From Terebella lapidaria (Eukaryota > Annelida > Polychaeta > Terebellida > Terebellidae): a stretch of DNA of 64,000 nucleotides. Below the pieces are notes generated by a model. The model had not been told where the DNA came from. It saw nothing but the letters and a program-made list of their open reading frames with translations, and made no database searches. Positions within the stretch are counted from its first letter, which is position 1; the number at the start of each line of letters is the position of its first letter. A program made the position numbers and the translations under genes. Location: NCBI GenBank assembly GCA_949152475.1, contig OX424570.1:27400694-27464693 (forward strand), in the 5' to 3' direction. This document shows, in pieces, positions 1-12,181 of the stretch.

Positions 1-1712
1 CGATTCTGCCGTCTCCATGGCGAACTTGGGGGTCTTGACGTGGCAGTCCAAAGAAAACAGGTCGATCACGGGACGCAACCCTCTTGAGCTCTTGGGAGTC
101 AAGAACAGGATACTGTAATAACCAAGAGACTTTTTCGAAAGCTCCGGGAAGCGAAAAGGGAATGGGCTCTAGGGACAATGCAGGACGCTGACTGAACTGG
201 ATGCGAAATCCCCTGTGAAAGGACTGACACGATCCACACGCTGGCCCCGAGTTCCTGCCACTCTTGCCAATAATTTGCCAGACGCTCACCCACAGGCTCC
301 CCTGAATTTTGAAACAAAGGTCTGGCAGCCCGAGGTATCACGGAGTCCGCCGCAGGGAGCGGTAACTGCGGAACACTCACTTGCCGCGAGGGTGAAGGAC
401 CTTTTCTCTCCTGCTGGCTTGGGCTTGCCCTTGGGTCCGGATTTACTGCCGGCAGGGTTCCCCTGGAAGGGCTTCTTGTCCTTCTTCACCTTGGGCTTGG
501 CCGACTGCTGGGGCTTGGAAGAAGGTGGGGTGTAAGCCTGGAGAGGAGAGGCCAGGCACTTGGCGATGATCTCTGTAAGTCGCTTGCTAGCAGAAACGGA
601 CTCCTCCTGACGGGCCAGCTCACGAGCTGCCAACAGCCTGGACTCCAGACCGGCGAAGAAGGGCGGAGGAGAGGAAAGAGCAGCAGCAGCCTTTGGTTCC
701 ACCAGCGGAGCACAGCATAGCTCCGTAACCAAGGCCGGGGGGAGCTTGAACTTGGCCTGACTCAGAAAATCCTCCCACCTCAGCAAGTGTAGGACCCACT
801 CCACGTACGTGGTCTGTTACATGCGGTGAGCTAACGCCAGGTCGCAGGACTCTTAAGAGTTGGAAAGCTGAACTGAGGTGGTCCCCGAGGGACACTAACT
901 CAGCCGGAGGAGACTCCAGGGCATCCAGCGCTGTCTGAGCACACTGTAACTGGCGGTAGGCCGCGGTCCTGAACCAGTCCCCCAGGGAGGACACACAAGT
1001 AGCGGCTCGGGCGGCATGATTCTGGGAGAGCAACGTCTCGGGTTGCACGGTCACTGGGCGAGTCTTATCCCCCAAGTAAGGGGCCGCCGATTCCGGGAAG
1101 ACCGCCAGTTTGTCAAGGTAGTCCGGGTTCGACGAGAGATCTCGTTTGCGGAAAGGAGGCCGACGGGGAAACTACCCCAACTCGGTCTTTCCCTGGTCTG
1201 AAGTCTCGGTTCGACGCCCGGAAAATTGGCAGTATAATTCTCCATGGTAGCAGGTGAAAGGGTGGCCTGAACAATCAGAAGGCAATCCTGCTCCCTGAGG
1301 CCTGACACCCATGGTCCAACAAGAGCTCTCTCTGTCGAGAGGGCCTGCCAACCCTTGGACCAAATCCCCTTAGAGCGGATTGGACCACCTGTCAACAGCG
1401 AACACTCAAGGTCCAGACCTGTAGGACGGGGGCCAGACCCCGAAAGGGCAAAAGCAAGGCAGGAACAGCACAGAGAGTTGTTTGCTGGACCCGGGGTCCG
1501 GGGTCCGGGCCCTGTCGGACGAAGCCCGGCCCCCGCAACACGGGGCATGGCCCCCGAAGCACGGAGGCCGGCCTCTGTGACTCGCGCTGTGCCAAGCACC
1601 GAATAACCAAGGAGTCGGGGTGATGCTAGCATCATATGTGCGATGCCAGGCACTATGGTTCTTGGCACTGTGGCACACTAAAAGCATTTCACAATTTTTT
1701 GTGAAGGCCATT
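1..1712 (-). mobile_element. DIRS-like retroelement, gag-side part, decayed
   Basis: This is the left copy of the element seen more fully at 34017-36600. Only the upstream (gag-like) part falls in the window, read on the minus strand. Conserved pieces include a basic, Lys/Pro/Gly-rich stretch around 380-500 that looks like a nucleic-acid-binding tail, and an Ala/Leu-rich segment around 800-1070. The reading frame is broken, because the conserved protein jumps between frames near 700-800 and again near 1050. The pol part, if present, lies left of base 1. The assignment rests on the reverse transcriptase of the right copy. Local composition is far more GC-rich than the flanking host DNA. Confidence 0.75.
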
Positions 1713-3007
1713 ATATAGACAGACAGACAGACGTACTTTATTCATCCCACGATGCGGAAATTGAGTGCCCGTACATGCAATGATGGACTGTGTCAGCCAT
1801 ATGAGCAGCGCCACAACTGAGATCAGTGCGACTTGGGATCAGTGCGACCTGATTATATGCTCGCATATGTTTGAAAACACATGGTGGAGTGGTTTATACA
1901 CAGTCTGTATCATGTAGATCGTATAGGCAAATGCAGTGTTTGAGTTCAATTCATATTGAAGTCTTTATTTGCGTCCGAAATAAAGGATGCACGCCTGTTC
2001 AACGAAGACGGCTGTCTGATGTGATGGCATCACGCCCACTGGTCGCACCATACGAGTTGATGTTAGCATCAAGTCACACTGATCGCACGGGCTAGCAATT
2101 AGCAATATGATTAAAAACTGGTGAAAATTTCTCGGAGATACATCCAGGCGTTCTTGAGTTATCGTCCGGAAACCAAAAAATGAAAAAAAAGAAAAGAAAG
2201 AATTCTGACAACTGTAACATGGGCATTCGGCAAGAAATGCCCTAATAAATATTGTATGTACATAGATCTACATAATTATTTGCCATTCCAACTTATCAAC
2301 TTTCTCATTTCAACATCTCGCCTCTGGTCCCGAACTTGTATCATATCGGGGAACCGTTTCCATACCTCATGAGAACTTCAAGGGACGATCTCCCCCAAGT
2401 AAGTAATAATCATTACTCACTGCAGCGGGATGAACAAGGTAATCACAAACGTTCTTCAGGACATTGGTATTCAATTTATTTGAGATGGACATGATAAGAC
2501 AATTACAAAAAGTAATAAATACACATAAACAAATGCATGACGGGAAGACTACATGTTACCATGGTTACATTACAAGTCATTCTGCTATAAGAATACGATA
2601 ATGGCAAGATTACTGACTGACATACAAAGGATATATTACAATCAGTCAATATCTGTCACAGGTATATATATAAAAGCTTATGTTACAGGAAACAATAGAA
2701 TGTATGAACACAAGGAATACTGCATGGCTGACCAGATAGTTGAGTTACACTTTGTTACACAAGCTGTATTCACTGTTCAATGCACATCATTTCTATACAA
2801 TGCACAGTCAATATATATGAACATTGTACATATGTGTCGAAATACACGATCCCAATATTATTTCAGTAACACTAGACTAATTGCCCCCATGCTAACCAAG
2901 GCCCACAAAGTTTCATCCTAATCAAATATCATTCGTAACAGTAGTAGTCCGAATTGGCAATGGCTGCTTAAATGGCGCCATCCAAAATTAGCCCAAAGGC
3001 TAAGATA
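1713..3007. other. Noncoding, duplicated spacer
   Basis: No credible exon is seen. It begins with a GACA microsatellite leading into a repeat tail near 1720, then AT-rich unique-looking DNA that matches 36600-37700 in copy B up to about 2816. The short open frames here are not supported by splice sites or by conservation. Confidence 0.6.
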
Positions 3008-4141
3008 GGTTACCGGACATTTTGGTTTGGCCATGGCAGCATTGGCAGGTAACAGACCTTGAGATTTACCAATCAAGGTTCGCAGTGTAAACATATGACC
3101 TTGGGATTTACCAATCAAGGTCATCCGTATGAACTTCGATGTTACCATTACATGTATGTGTGCGGCATTTGATATTCTATATGTTGGTTGGAATCATTTA
3201 GGCCGCTCAGGTCAATTTACACATTCCAAGTCAGACATTTGGCACTCAAGGTCATCTGACGTCAAGTTCAAGGTCATCATTAGTTGTGCCATATATGTCT
3301 TCCTATATGTTCATAATGCAAACATGAGCTCTATCTGCAAGCATTTCATCTACAGAGGCAAATCTGGGCATTTTTTGACCCCAAAATGGCTGTTTTGACC
3401 TTTCAAGGTCATCCAAGGTCAAATTCAAGGTCACCACACAAGTCGCCATATATGACTTCCCATTTGAAAGCGCCAATTTCTATGCTCTATCTTCAAGCGT
3501 TCTATGAGTACAGTCCTGACAGCTCCCATTATGAAAGAAAAAAGTGCCAAATTTTTTTTCAAAGGGTGAAAATTTCTTTTTAACCTAGAAATGGCCCAAA
3601 ATGGATAGTAATGCGATTTGGGGCGAAAGATTTTTTTTTCGCAGACTCCTCAAAAATTCAAGATGGCCAAGTCCAAAATTTTTTTCAAAGGGTGAAAATT
3701 TTGTTTTGCCCTAGAAATGGCCCAAAATGGATAGTAATGCGATTTGGCCAACCCGCCAAAAATTCAAAATGGCCGCCACACGGAGACCGGCGAATTTAGG
3801 GCAACCAAACTTATACATATCACAGAGGTATATGAGGGGAATCTTTTGAATACAAAACTCAAAACTGATCAGACAGTTTTTGAGAAAATGGCCGTCAAAG
3901 TCCAAAATTGAGCGATTTTCGACAAAAACGGCCGCCATTTTGAAGAAAATGCGAAAATCAAAAAACAAAAAAATACCTCCTTCTCAAAATATTTTCAGGC
4001 ATTTTTGTGCAAAATTTCAGAAAGATTCGATCGTTAACTTTAAAGATAAAAATGTTAACGCCGGACAGACGGACGGACGGACGAACGGACGACGGACGCA
4101 ACGCCATGCCAATAGGTTATCGGACCAAAGGTCCGGTAACC
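3008..4141. mobile_element. TA-flanked inverted-repeat DNA transposon (non-autonomous)
   Basis: The ends are perfect inverted repeats (GGTTACCGGAC at 3008 and its complement ending at 4141), and both ends are flanked by TA, the target duplication of Tc1/mariner-type elements. The interior has no transposase frame. It holds several copies of an AAGGTCATCC/AAGGTCA motif (3060-3440), repeated blocks built around AAAATGGCC, and a GACG-rich run near 4060. Fragments of the same family occur at about 15726-15990 and 31546-31797. The element is in copy A only. Confidence 0.75.
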
Positions 4142-4143
4142 TA

Positions 4144-5013
4144 AAAACGAGAATAGCTGTGAACTGTATACTATATAAGGACTCTGACCCATATAAATGT
4201 AACGTACTGGATAACAGACTGATAAAATAGTCATACATACAAACATACATACGTAAAGTCACAATACATTTGAATGAACGGTGAGTGCATAATACAAATA
4301 GACATCCAAATTTTTTATGCATCTTATTTTCTTACAATACATGATACATGTACATGTATACAGTCATGTAAGAGGTTTTATTCATATTAAAATTTGAAAA
4401 GATGAATTTAGAAAAGGAATATTCATTTCTTAGATTATTGTACTCTGGATACATCAATATAGAATGAATCTCATCCTCAATTATTTGTATTTTTTCCTTT
4501 CTGATTACAATATTGAAGCATTAAACAATATGAAGTATTGAACAATGACAGTTCTGTTAGATGGTTTGCCCAAAAATATATCAACCACTGAACTAATCTA
4601 TTTTCAGCTATTATCAATCAATCAATACAACATGATTCATATAAACAATAGTGAGATTCTTACCCATTATTCTCTAACAACTTAAATGATTTCCTTCATA
4701 CAGAGGATCCTGTGTTGAAAACCACCTTTCATGCGAGACCACCTGTCATGCGAGACCACATTTTGGGGTCCCTTGGGTGGTCTTCACACACAGGATCCTC
4801 TGTATGTTTGTTTTTCACCACGTGGAATTTAATAACACTGAATTTACTGTAAATACTGAACTATCTTGTCACCATGGTAACCAGGGACAAATACCAAATT
4901 TATTCCAGATACAGAAATTACAATATCATTTCAAATAAATCCATACACCAATAATTTACAACCCATTCATCTCCCAAAAGCAAACAAACCTCCCTATCAA
5001 AACCCCGACAAAC
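4144..5013. other. Noncoding spacer downstream of the CASD1-like pseudogene
   Basis: AT-rich DNA with no exon recognised. It contains one small MITE (4701-4802). From about 4530 it matches copy B at about 37735 onwards. Confidence 0.6.
4701..4802. mobile_element. 102-bp TA-flanked MITE
   Basis: Near-perfect terminal inverted repeats starting CAGAGGATCCTGTGT are flanked by TA on both sides. The interior repeats the phrase GAGACCACCTGTCATGC. The same insertion is present at 37902-38003 in copy B, so it predates the large duplication. A related half-element lies near 45915. Confidence 0.8.
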
Positions 5014-8000
5014 TTACACCCCGAAAGCACCATGCGTGATTGCGACAGGTATCATGACTGCAGTGAAGCAGACCATGTTACGGACTAGAATTCGCCAGTC
5101 CCGGGGCACGACGTAGTCCGCGAGCTGCACCGTGACCGCGTGGATCTCGTGAGCGGCGCACACGAACACGAACGACGTGACGATGACGTTCATGACACCG
5201 TAGCTCGGGACGAGGACCAGAACGCCGTGTGTATCAGCCGCCAGCCAGATGTGGTACTGGGCTATAAACAGCTGGGGGAAGAGAGAGATCAGATAAATAC
5301 TGAGAGTGAGGAAATTACATTCACAGAACATGTGTCTTCATGGTGCCTGTTGTTATAGCACTCAATCTTGATTTTTTGTCTGGTTCCTCATGTTTTGTGG
5401 AGATTCATAACTGATTCCCAAAAGTTAGTTAGCATATGTGACAAAATATATCATGTATATTGACTTACGACGATAATATACCAAAACGTGGAAACCAGAC
5501 ACTGACTTCTGATAATCAGAAAGTCAGTCATAGGATCGACATACTAAATGATGATAACGATTAACTTTATTTATCTTTCCCCTTGCCGAATTCGCAAGGT
5601 GCTTCCTCTAGACACTAAACTCGGATTTCCTGTGCACATGATACATGTCATAAAAATATTCACATACATTCATGGCGCTGCATTCAAACAAACCCTTACC
5701 TATAAAGCTATCCGTCCAAACCATGCGAAGAACGTGCTGTATTTGCTTCGAATCCAGCCAAAGAGATTCCGTACAAAAATATACGAAACAATCTGAAACG
5801 TTCAACTAGACGTCAAGGCCTAAAGATGCTTTGGAGGCATTTCAGTGTTAAGACTAATTTATATTTACAATCTGAAACATTCAATAAACCACATACAGTG
5901 GTCCCCCTCAGATAGGATCCCACTCGATAAAGATTTCCCCCTCTGTAAAGACCTTTTTGTGTGGCGCTAGGATAATGTTAACATGTAAATGAACCCCTCT
6001 AATAAGACATCCCATTAGATAAGACCTTAATTTTGCGGCAGAAGCGAAGGTCTTATTTGAGGGTAACCACTGTACATGTAAATTCATCAATATTTCATGC
6101 AAATTGGAACAAACATTCTCTCTAAAAAAATCAGTTTACAATCCATAGAAAGTTTCATTATATTTCAATAATACCAGTACGCTTATCAATACCGGTAATA
6201 TTCGATAACTTCACGTGGGATACCCACTGGGACAAATGAGATGTACGGGTGAACTTCATTACACTCGTCTTTGTTCCGACAGTAGGAAATAAATATCGCG
6301 TAGCCCTGCAGGAAAAAACATTATTTCTATAAATTGAGAATAAATGGTGGTAAAATATATGTGAAATTTCATTAGTTGTGATCTACATAACAAAACAGAG
6401 GCCAAAATATATGTATTCGGTAACAAAATCAGTATTCAAACGGGATTACATAATCACACTGCATATCTAGGAGGGAATAAATAACATGAAACAGAGTTGA
6501 GATGCATAACACATCAGGAACTACCAGAAGACAACGTCACTGACCAGGAGTCCACAAACGCTGAGACCACACACGAGCCAGGACACACGGCGAGGGAAGA
6601 GGGTCCGGTCTGAGCCATCCTCAATCACACCCGTCTTCTTGCCGGCGATCACCGCCATACAGAACAGCATGCCAAACACCGTACTCTGGGGGAGGGGTCA
6701 ATAATAACCATGATATACAGGTGTGCATCAGTAGCATGCTGAATATTATGTGGCTCATTTATAAATTTAGCATCTTCACACTTGATCTTGAATACTGCAA
6801 AATGACTAATTTTGGCGGCTATTAAAATCTGCCGGTTGTGACTGCCCGCATTTTTTGGCAGAGATTTAATTTGGTGGTTTCATTATCACATACATTTCTT
6901 AACATATATATCTAATTAATTTGACGCAAGATTTAATTTGGCGGTTTCTTCCCTACCGCCAGATCTGCCAAATAGATCATCCGCCAAATTTTGACAAATG
7001 TTCATATGTCTTCTCATAGTACATGTACAACGGTTTCTTTTAATGAGATTTCCTTCAATATTAACAGCACTGTGCTCATAATCACAAATCCACCAAACAA
7101 AACTTTACCACAATTCTGAATCTGTTTCCTTTACAGATATTTGTAAGTAAAATTGAGCAGAACCATTCTCTGTGACTCACATAGCGATCCAGCGACCATC
7201 TGAATCTCCAGTCGTGTATCGTGTCGTCCGACGTCACAAACAGAGCTTTGATCGGGTTCGTCAGGAACACCTTCTCAAAAAATACCTGAAACATATTTCC
7301 TTCTACATGTACATAAATTTTACTCTTTAGTGGAAAAAAATGCCTGAAATAAATACTCTCTTCCCATTTCAACCCCAAACTATTAGAAATTTTGAACATA
7401 CAATATATAACATGAGCAATACATACATTTATATATATATTGGTCTGATAAAGCAATGACTTTGCAATTCTTGACAATTTTAGTACATGTGTGATGAGTT
7501 TTTGACTTTGACGTACCTCCGAGGCATAGAAGAGAGTTATAGCAACACTGAGAGCGACAAGCTTCAGGATGAAATACAAGTAATACGCAGAGTTACCTGC
7601 AACAAAATGCAAATATATGACATGTGTACAAGATTTAAAACAATGCTAGTTTTGGTGACAGTGAAAACACGGTAGCTTTCTTGACAATCATGATATCACA
7701 TGACACTGTTCTACAGTTATCATACTAGTGGGTTTGAAATAATTTACAGAGTAAACATTCACAGTGGAATTCATACATTTACAAGTATATTGTTCCAGGA
7801 CATTCATTTTCACATCATACACAAGACAAATACATGCAGTTATTGTTATGAAAAATATGATGTTATGAATAATAAAATATTACTATAATCATGATAATTG
7901 TACTCACTATCTATGGACACTGAGGTTATCTGAGGCCATATCGCCATGGTGATGTAGAGTATAAGGAACCAGAACGACACAAGGGGGATGAAGTAATAGA

Positions 8001-8715
8001 ACTGGTACGGTCGGTTCATCACAAAACACAAAACAATCACCAGAAAGTTAAACCGGAACATCACCTGATGAGAAAAGTTTTATTTTATGAATAACACATT
8101 CATGAATACAGATTTGGACTTATTTTTAATTTTATTGGCTCTGAAAATGTTCTTCGATACTTTTCCCAATTGTCATTCAAACTCACATGACAGAATCTGT
8201 GCAGGCTAAAATCTCCTTTGGTGAAAAAATAATAGAAATGTCCATAACCGGAGAGAAATATGTAAGAGGAGACTAGAACCCGGATCTGCATGTATATGTG
8301 CAACATCTGGAACATGGAAAAAGTTATTTATAAGAAAGAGTTTTTATGATAATTCGTTGAAATTCAGTAACTGTTAAAATATATGGAAATGATAACTAAA
8401 TATAGGGTCACTGATCGACTACATATACATATGTACAATGTACAGCGATATGTTTTAGTATACTACAGTTCGCTACTTCAAAATATTGCTTGTATCTAAC
8501 AAATGAATCTTTAACATCGTGACATACCACGAGGGAACTTCAAATTTTATAATAATGAACCTCCAACATATGAGTAACAACACCAGTGATGTATTAAGCC
8601 CTAGAGACAACCTCAAGCTATAGCACTGACCTGACTGGCACCGGTGAGGGGATAGATCAGTATTACTAATCCAGCCCTTCCATTCGTCTGTCTGATCCCG
8701 GTGTAACATCGTACT
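5014..8715 (-). pseudogene. Truncated CASD1-like pseudogene (exons 12-20 only)
   Basis: Nine exons match exons 12-20 of the intact gene on the right: 8631-8715, 8187-8306, 7908-8064, 7517-7596, 7181-7285, 6545-6685, 6228-6305, 5700-5792 and 5014-5271. The first eleven exons, including both parts of the catalytic SGNH domain, are absent. Two lesions are visible. The first exon is 85 nt instead of 90: five bases (GCTGC on the plus strand) are missing near 8668, which shifts the frame. At 5700-5702 the codon matching GAG in the intact gene is TAG, a premature stop just before the last intron. Splice sites are otherwise kept. Copies with a shared origin of this kind are usually dead; transcription as a noncoding RNA is possible. 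Confidence 0.9.
5896..6072. mobile_element. 177-bp TA-flanked MITE in a pseudogene intron
   Basis: The ends are CAGTGG and CCACTG, flanked by TA. The body contains inverted GATAAGACCTT/AAGGTCTTAT-type phrases. The same insertion sits at 39100-39276 in the intact gene, so it is older than the duplication. Confidence 0.7.
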
Positions 8716-10130
8716 CTGTCGAAGCGGAGGATATGATCCAAACTATGCACAAACATTCTCAATTTTATCGATACTTGTGTATTACGGATGTGGTTCACCA
8801 GTATATCAAATCAGAGGATAACTACTCATTTTGCATACTTTTTGCAGTCAAATCTTGACAGAGAAATTGAAAGTTCTGTTGATATCCAGCAAATAAGTCG
8901 TACATGTATCTCAAATTCCCCTTTTGTCTCCAAATCTGACAGAATAACAATTGACCACCCGCAGGCCTGTCAGGCCTCAGATGTTCCCTCTTACATTCTA
9001 TGATACTTTTAGAATCGATTCACCTGAATATTCAAGAGTTTTACTATCAGACATCATTCAAGGTTGAATTCAAGGTCACCATTTCGAGGGCCATATATTC
9101 CTACCACGCAATTTTTGACCTCGCGCGTTCATCCAAAGTTAAATTAAGTTACCTCATAAACTCATATTCATTCAATCTTCCCAAAAAAGAAGTTTCATAT
9201 CTGAGCATTGCACAACATAACTGTGCAATATCACAGCGATTCCTGTGAAACTAGACGCTTCCGGTCGCCTACGACCGCTTGGGTGTATCCCCCGTAGCCC
9301 TATTATCTTTGTTTCCCCAAATATATCACTGTCAAGTGTGAAAAACTAGAGCAAGGGCTAAAAAAGATTACCAGAGAAATGTTAAATCTCAAGTCACAAC
9401 TGTTTTCTTTTCCCCACCAAAATTGCTGCACTGATTTTCCGAGGTTATTGAAGGTCGAATTCAAAATCACCACTGAAATCTCTTTATATGAATTTCCATT
9501 CAACATGTTTGATAAAATAATGAAAAAACAGATAGATCAATCTTTTCACCTATTTATATTTCAACTCAGAATATTTTACAAACTTGGTTCCAAGTTGAAA
9601 TTCAAAGTAAAATTTGACCAAAAATGCATTTCAAGATGACGAAATTGGAGCCAGATTGAACTTCTCACCATAAGTTATATTTCGACTCATAATACATGTA
9701 TGTGCCAAACATGGTTCCAAGTTGAAATTCAAAGTAAAAGTTAATCAAAGCTGCATTTCAAGATGTGTCCCCAAACGACCAATTCAATTGCCACGGCAAC
9801 CAAAATCGATTGGTGTCGGGATCTTACCATAATATATGTGCCTGCAAAAAATAATGGTGATCGGGTGAAAATTGCGGCCTGTAGCGCGTTCACAAGCCAT
9901 GTGTCTCAAACAGGCTGTTTTCAATGCAAAATGTGTCCCCAAACGACCAATTCAGTTGCCATGGCAACCAAAATCGATTGGTGTTGGGATCTTACCATTA
10001 TATATGTGCCTGCAAAAAATAATGGTGATCGGGTGAGAATTGGGGCCTGTAGTGCGTTCACAAGAAAATCTCTGCAGACGCGGACGCGGAAGCGGACGAC
10101 GAAGCCAAATCCATAGTATCCGCCGAACTT
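8716..10130. other. Noncoding: duplication breakpoint and repeat-rich DNA
   Basis: The part up to 9246 corresponds to CASD1 intron 11 in copy B. After that the sequence is not shared with copy B. It contains dispersed AAGGTTGAATTCAAGGTCA-type phrases (9055-9075, 9445-9475), AAGTTGAAATTCAAAGTAAA twice (9592, 9719) and the direct duplication described at 9763. No exon is supported. Confidence 0.6.
9763..10055. repeat. Direct duplication, period about 169 bp
   Basis: The stretch starting TGTGTCCCCAAACGACCAAT at 9763 recurs at 9932 with few changes, including the TTGCCACGGCAACC and AATAATGGTGATCGGGTG phrases. A diverged relative occurs near 42530-42700 next to the intact CASD1 intron. It looks like part of a transposon family that has lost its ends. 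Confidence 0.7.
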
Positions 10131-10134
10131 TGTT

Positions 10135-11290
10135 TGGGGGATACAATAAGAAATACAACCAGATATACAAGAGTATAACGCTTAGTGTCCAAAGTATTCG
10201 ATAAAAAGATGTTTTTTTAAAAACAGTTTTAAAGTTCTGGAGACTGGTTGCAGATTTTATGTGCAGAGAGAGTGAATTCCATAACGATGGGCCGGCAATG
10301 CTGAAGGCTCGTTGTTGTACAACAACAGTAGAGGAGGTGAGCGGAACAGTCAGCAAACACTGATTGGATGAACGTAGTCCCCTTGATGGACGATACAGAC
10401 AAATGAGGTCCTGCGGGTACTCGAGAGCTGCATTTGTCAGACACTTGTACACGATCACTAACACCTTGAATTTGATGCGCTGTATGACGGGCAGCCAATG
10501 AGGAGAGCGCAGTATCGTTGTTATAGACTCGAACTTAGTGGCCAGTTATAATTCTTGCTGCCGTATTTTGTATCCTCTGGAGACGAGCTATCAGTGCTGC
10601 TGGGTATCCACACAACAGTGAATTCAAGAAGTCAAGCTTTGATGTTATAAATGCATGGACAACTTGTTCTAGGTAGTGTCGATTCAGGGACTTTTTAACT
10701 TTGCAAATGTTCCGTATATGGGAATATGCACTTTTGCAGAGAGCAGAAATGTGTGCTTCCATTGAGGCATTTGTATCGATAGTGACCCCAATGTTGCGAG
10801 CAGTCTTAGATGGTTATATGGATGAGGAGCCAATAAGTTGAATACAGCAAGATGGCAAGTCAAATTTCCTAGCGATCTGTTTTGATTATATGACAACGAC
10901 CTCGGTTTTGTTGTCATTCATTTTCAGTTGATGTTGTACCATCCACCGTTGCACAGAACTGATGCAGTGTTCCATTTTCTTGTGGCACTGTTGTTCTCAT
11001 CTGGCTTGAGGGTGATGTAAAGTTGACTATCATCAGCATACAAGTGATAGCTGATATCAAGGCTGCGTGAAAGTCGGCCCAAGGAAGACGTGTACAGGAT
11101 GAAAAATACAATGTAGTGGCCCCAAGATAGACCCTTGGGGCAAACCAAACTCGGGTGACCTCTCCTCAGACCAAGTACCATTGACGCAGATCGATTGAGT
11201 ACGATTCTCAAGATACATGTAGGATGAAAACCACCGAAGAGCAGTGCCCTTCACATCCAGCTGGAAAATGACCATTCCACCGGATTTGTC
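10135..11290 (-). mobile_element. Decayed non-LTR retrotransposon (LINE), reverse transcriptase C-terminal half
   Basis: Read on the minus strand, consecutive frames give landmarks of a Jockey/CR1-type LINE reverse transcriptase in the right order. A LPQGSILGP block lies near 11120-11140, the catalytic YADD box near 11030, the HAFITSKLDFLNSLL segment near 10640, and the C-terminal SIAGPSLWNSL segment near 10290. These lie in at least four frames, so the copy is dead. It is 5' truncated: no endonuclease is seen upstream of 11290. Confidence 0.85.
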
Positions 11291-12020
11291 CTGCTAAAGT
11301 TATTGGAAAAAGACATTTTATTTGTAACTGTGGTACATGTAGCTCTAGAGATATTGGATTTTATTATTGTGATGGCGGCCATTTTGAACATGTTCTGCAT
11401 TCTGGATCAATTACCTGCCGATCTAGATCGATTCAGTATACATCAAAACCCCTGTATACGAAGTTTCATGCTTTCTGCCAGAAGTGCACCTTTCGGTCAA
11501 TAATTGTCAGTTATCGACTGGACTAATAGTTACGTTTTGCAGTATCAAAAATTCCAAACTCCTGATAAACATGTTTGGAGTCTTTATTTTCAGCAGAACA
11601 TTGACCAATCTCTTAGCCATAAACAAAAGCACTGCATACATAATACTTCAAGTATTGACGACAATTGTTCTGAGTAAAAATATAAAGCAAACTATAAATT
11701 CTGTCAAATTTGGCAGATTTTTGGAAACAAGGTTTAATAAAGTGGCAAAGTAATACTTGTTTTTCTTATCATGAATTGCAGGATTGCACTTATACCCAAC
11801 ATTGACAGAGCTATCTGTAATTTTATGAGATCAGCTGTGTTGTCATAAACCCCCGCAATATCGTCCAAAGAGGTCCATACAAGGGAACTTTTAGGGTTGG
11901 CGCTTGAAACCAGCCCGGTAAAACTAACTAAAAATATTTATCGCCTAATTACCAGCATATACTACCACCGCTGGCCCATTACGGAAAGATGAATTAGACA
12001 ATGATGTACTTCCCGGTTGA
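11291..12020. other. Noncoding; left edge of the tandem lectin array
   Basis: No exon is seen. From about 11601 (TTGACCAATCTCTTAGCC) the sequence is shared with 19044 and 26685, which marks the start of repeat unit 1. This copy lacks the roughly 380-bp insertion found at the start of units 2 and 3. Confidence 0.65.
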
Positions 12021-12181
12021 GTAATGACTGCTAGATTTGTATAGCAGCAATGTTTGTTGATAGTCGCAGATGCACGCTGGGCGAGACGTCATATTTATTC
12101 AGTTCATAATACTCTACATTGTAGCAACGACTGTCATACGGATGTTGTTTGAGTGAAAGACACATAGCGAAAGTGATTAAC
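12021..12181 (+). promoter_or_regulatory. Probable promoter and 5' UTR of lectin gene 1
   Basis: The 160 bases before the start codon are strongly conserved in all three units (compare 19840-19994 and 27465-27627), including the blocks CTACATTGTA and TGTTTGAGTGAAAGACACAT. Conservation in noncoding sequence just upstream of the first exon fits a promoter and leader, although a young duplication alone could also explain it. No clear TATA box is assigned. Confidence 0.4.

Larger units (their letters stand above)
1..9246. repeat. Segmental duplication, copy A
   Basis: This block is collinear with 34873-42474. It starts inside a DIRS-like element and runs through noncoding DNA, the last nine exons of a CASD1-type gene and part of the preceding intron. 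Similarity stops at about 9246, after the shared phrase ending in ATCACAGCGATTCCTGTG. Base 1 matches 34873, so the left end of the duplication lies outside the window. Copy A has about 1.7 kb extra (about 2816-4530), including a TA-flanked transposon; copy B has an AT-repeat there. Differences are scattered substitutions and small indels. Confidence 0.9.

Noticed and set aside
1355-1606. GC-rich Pro/Arg/Gly-rich frames, also at 36238-36489
   Set aside because: They are open on several strands because of local GC content inside a DIRS-like element; no independent support.
2553-2921. 122-codon open frame in the copy A spacer
   Set aside because: No splice sites or recognisable domain, and the frame is not kept in copy B.
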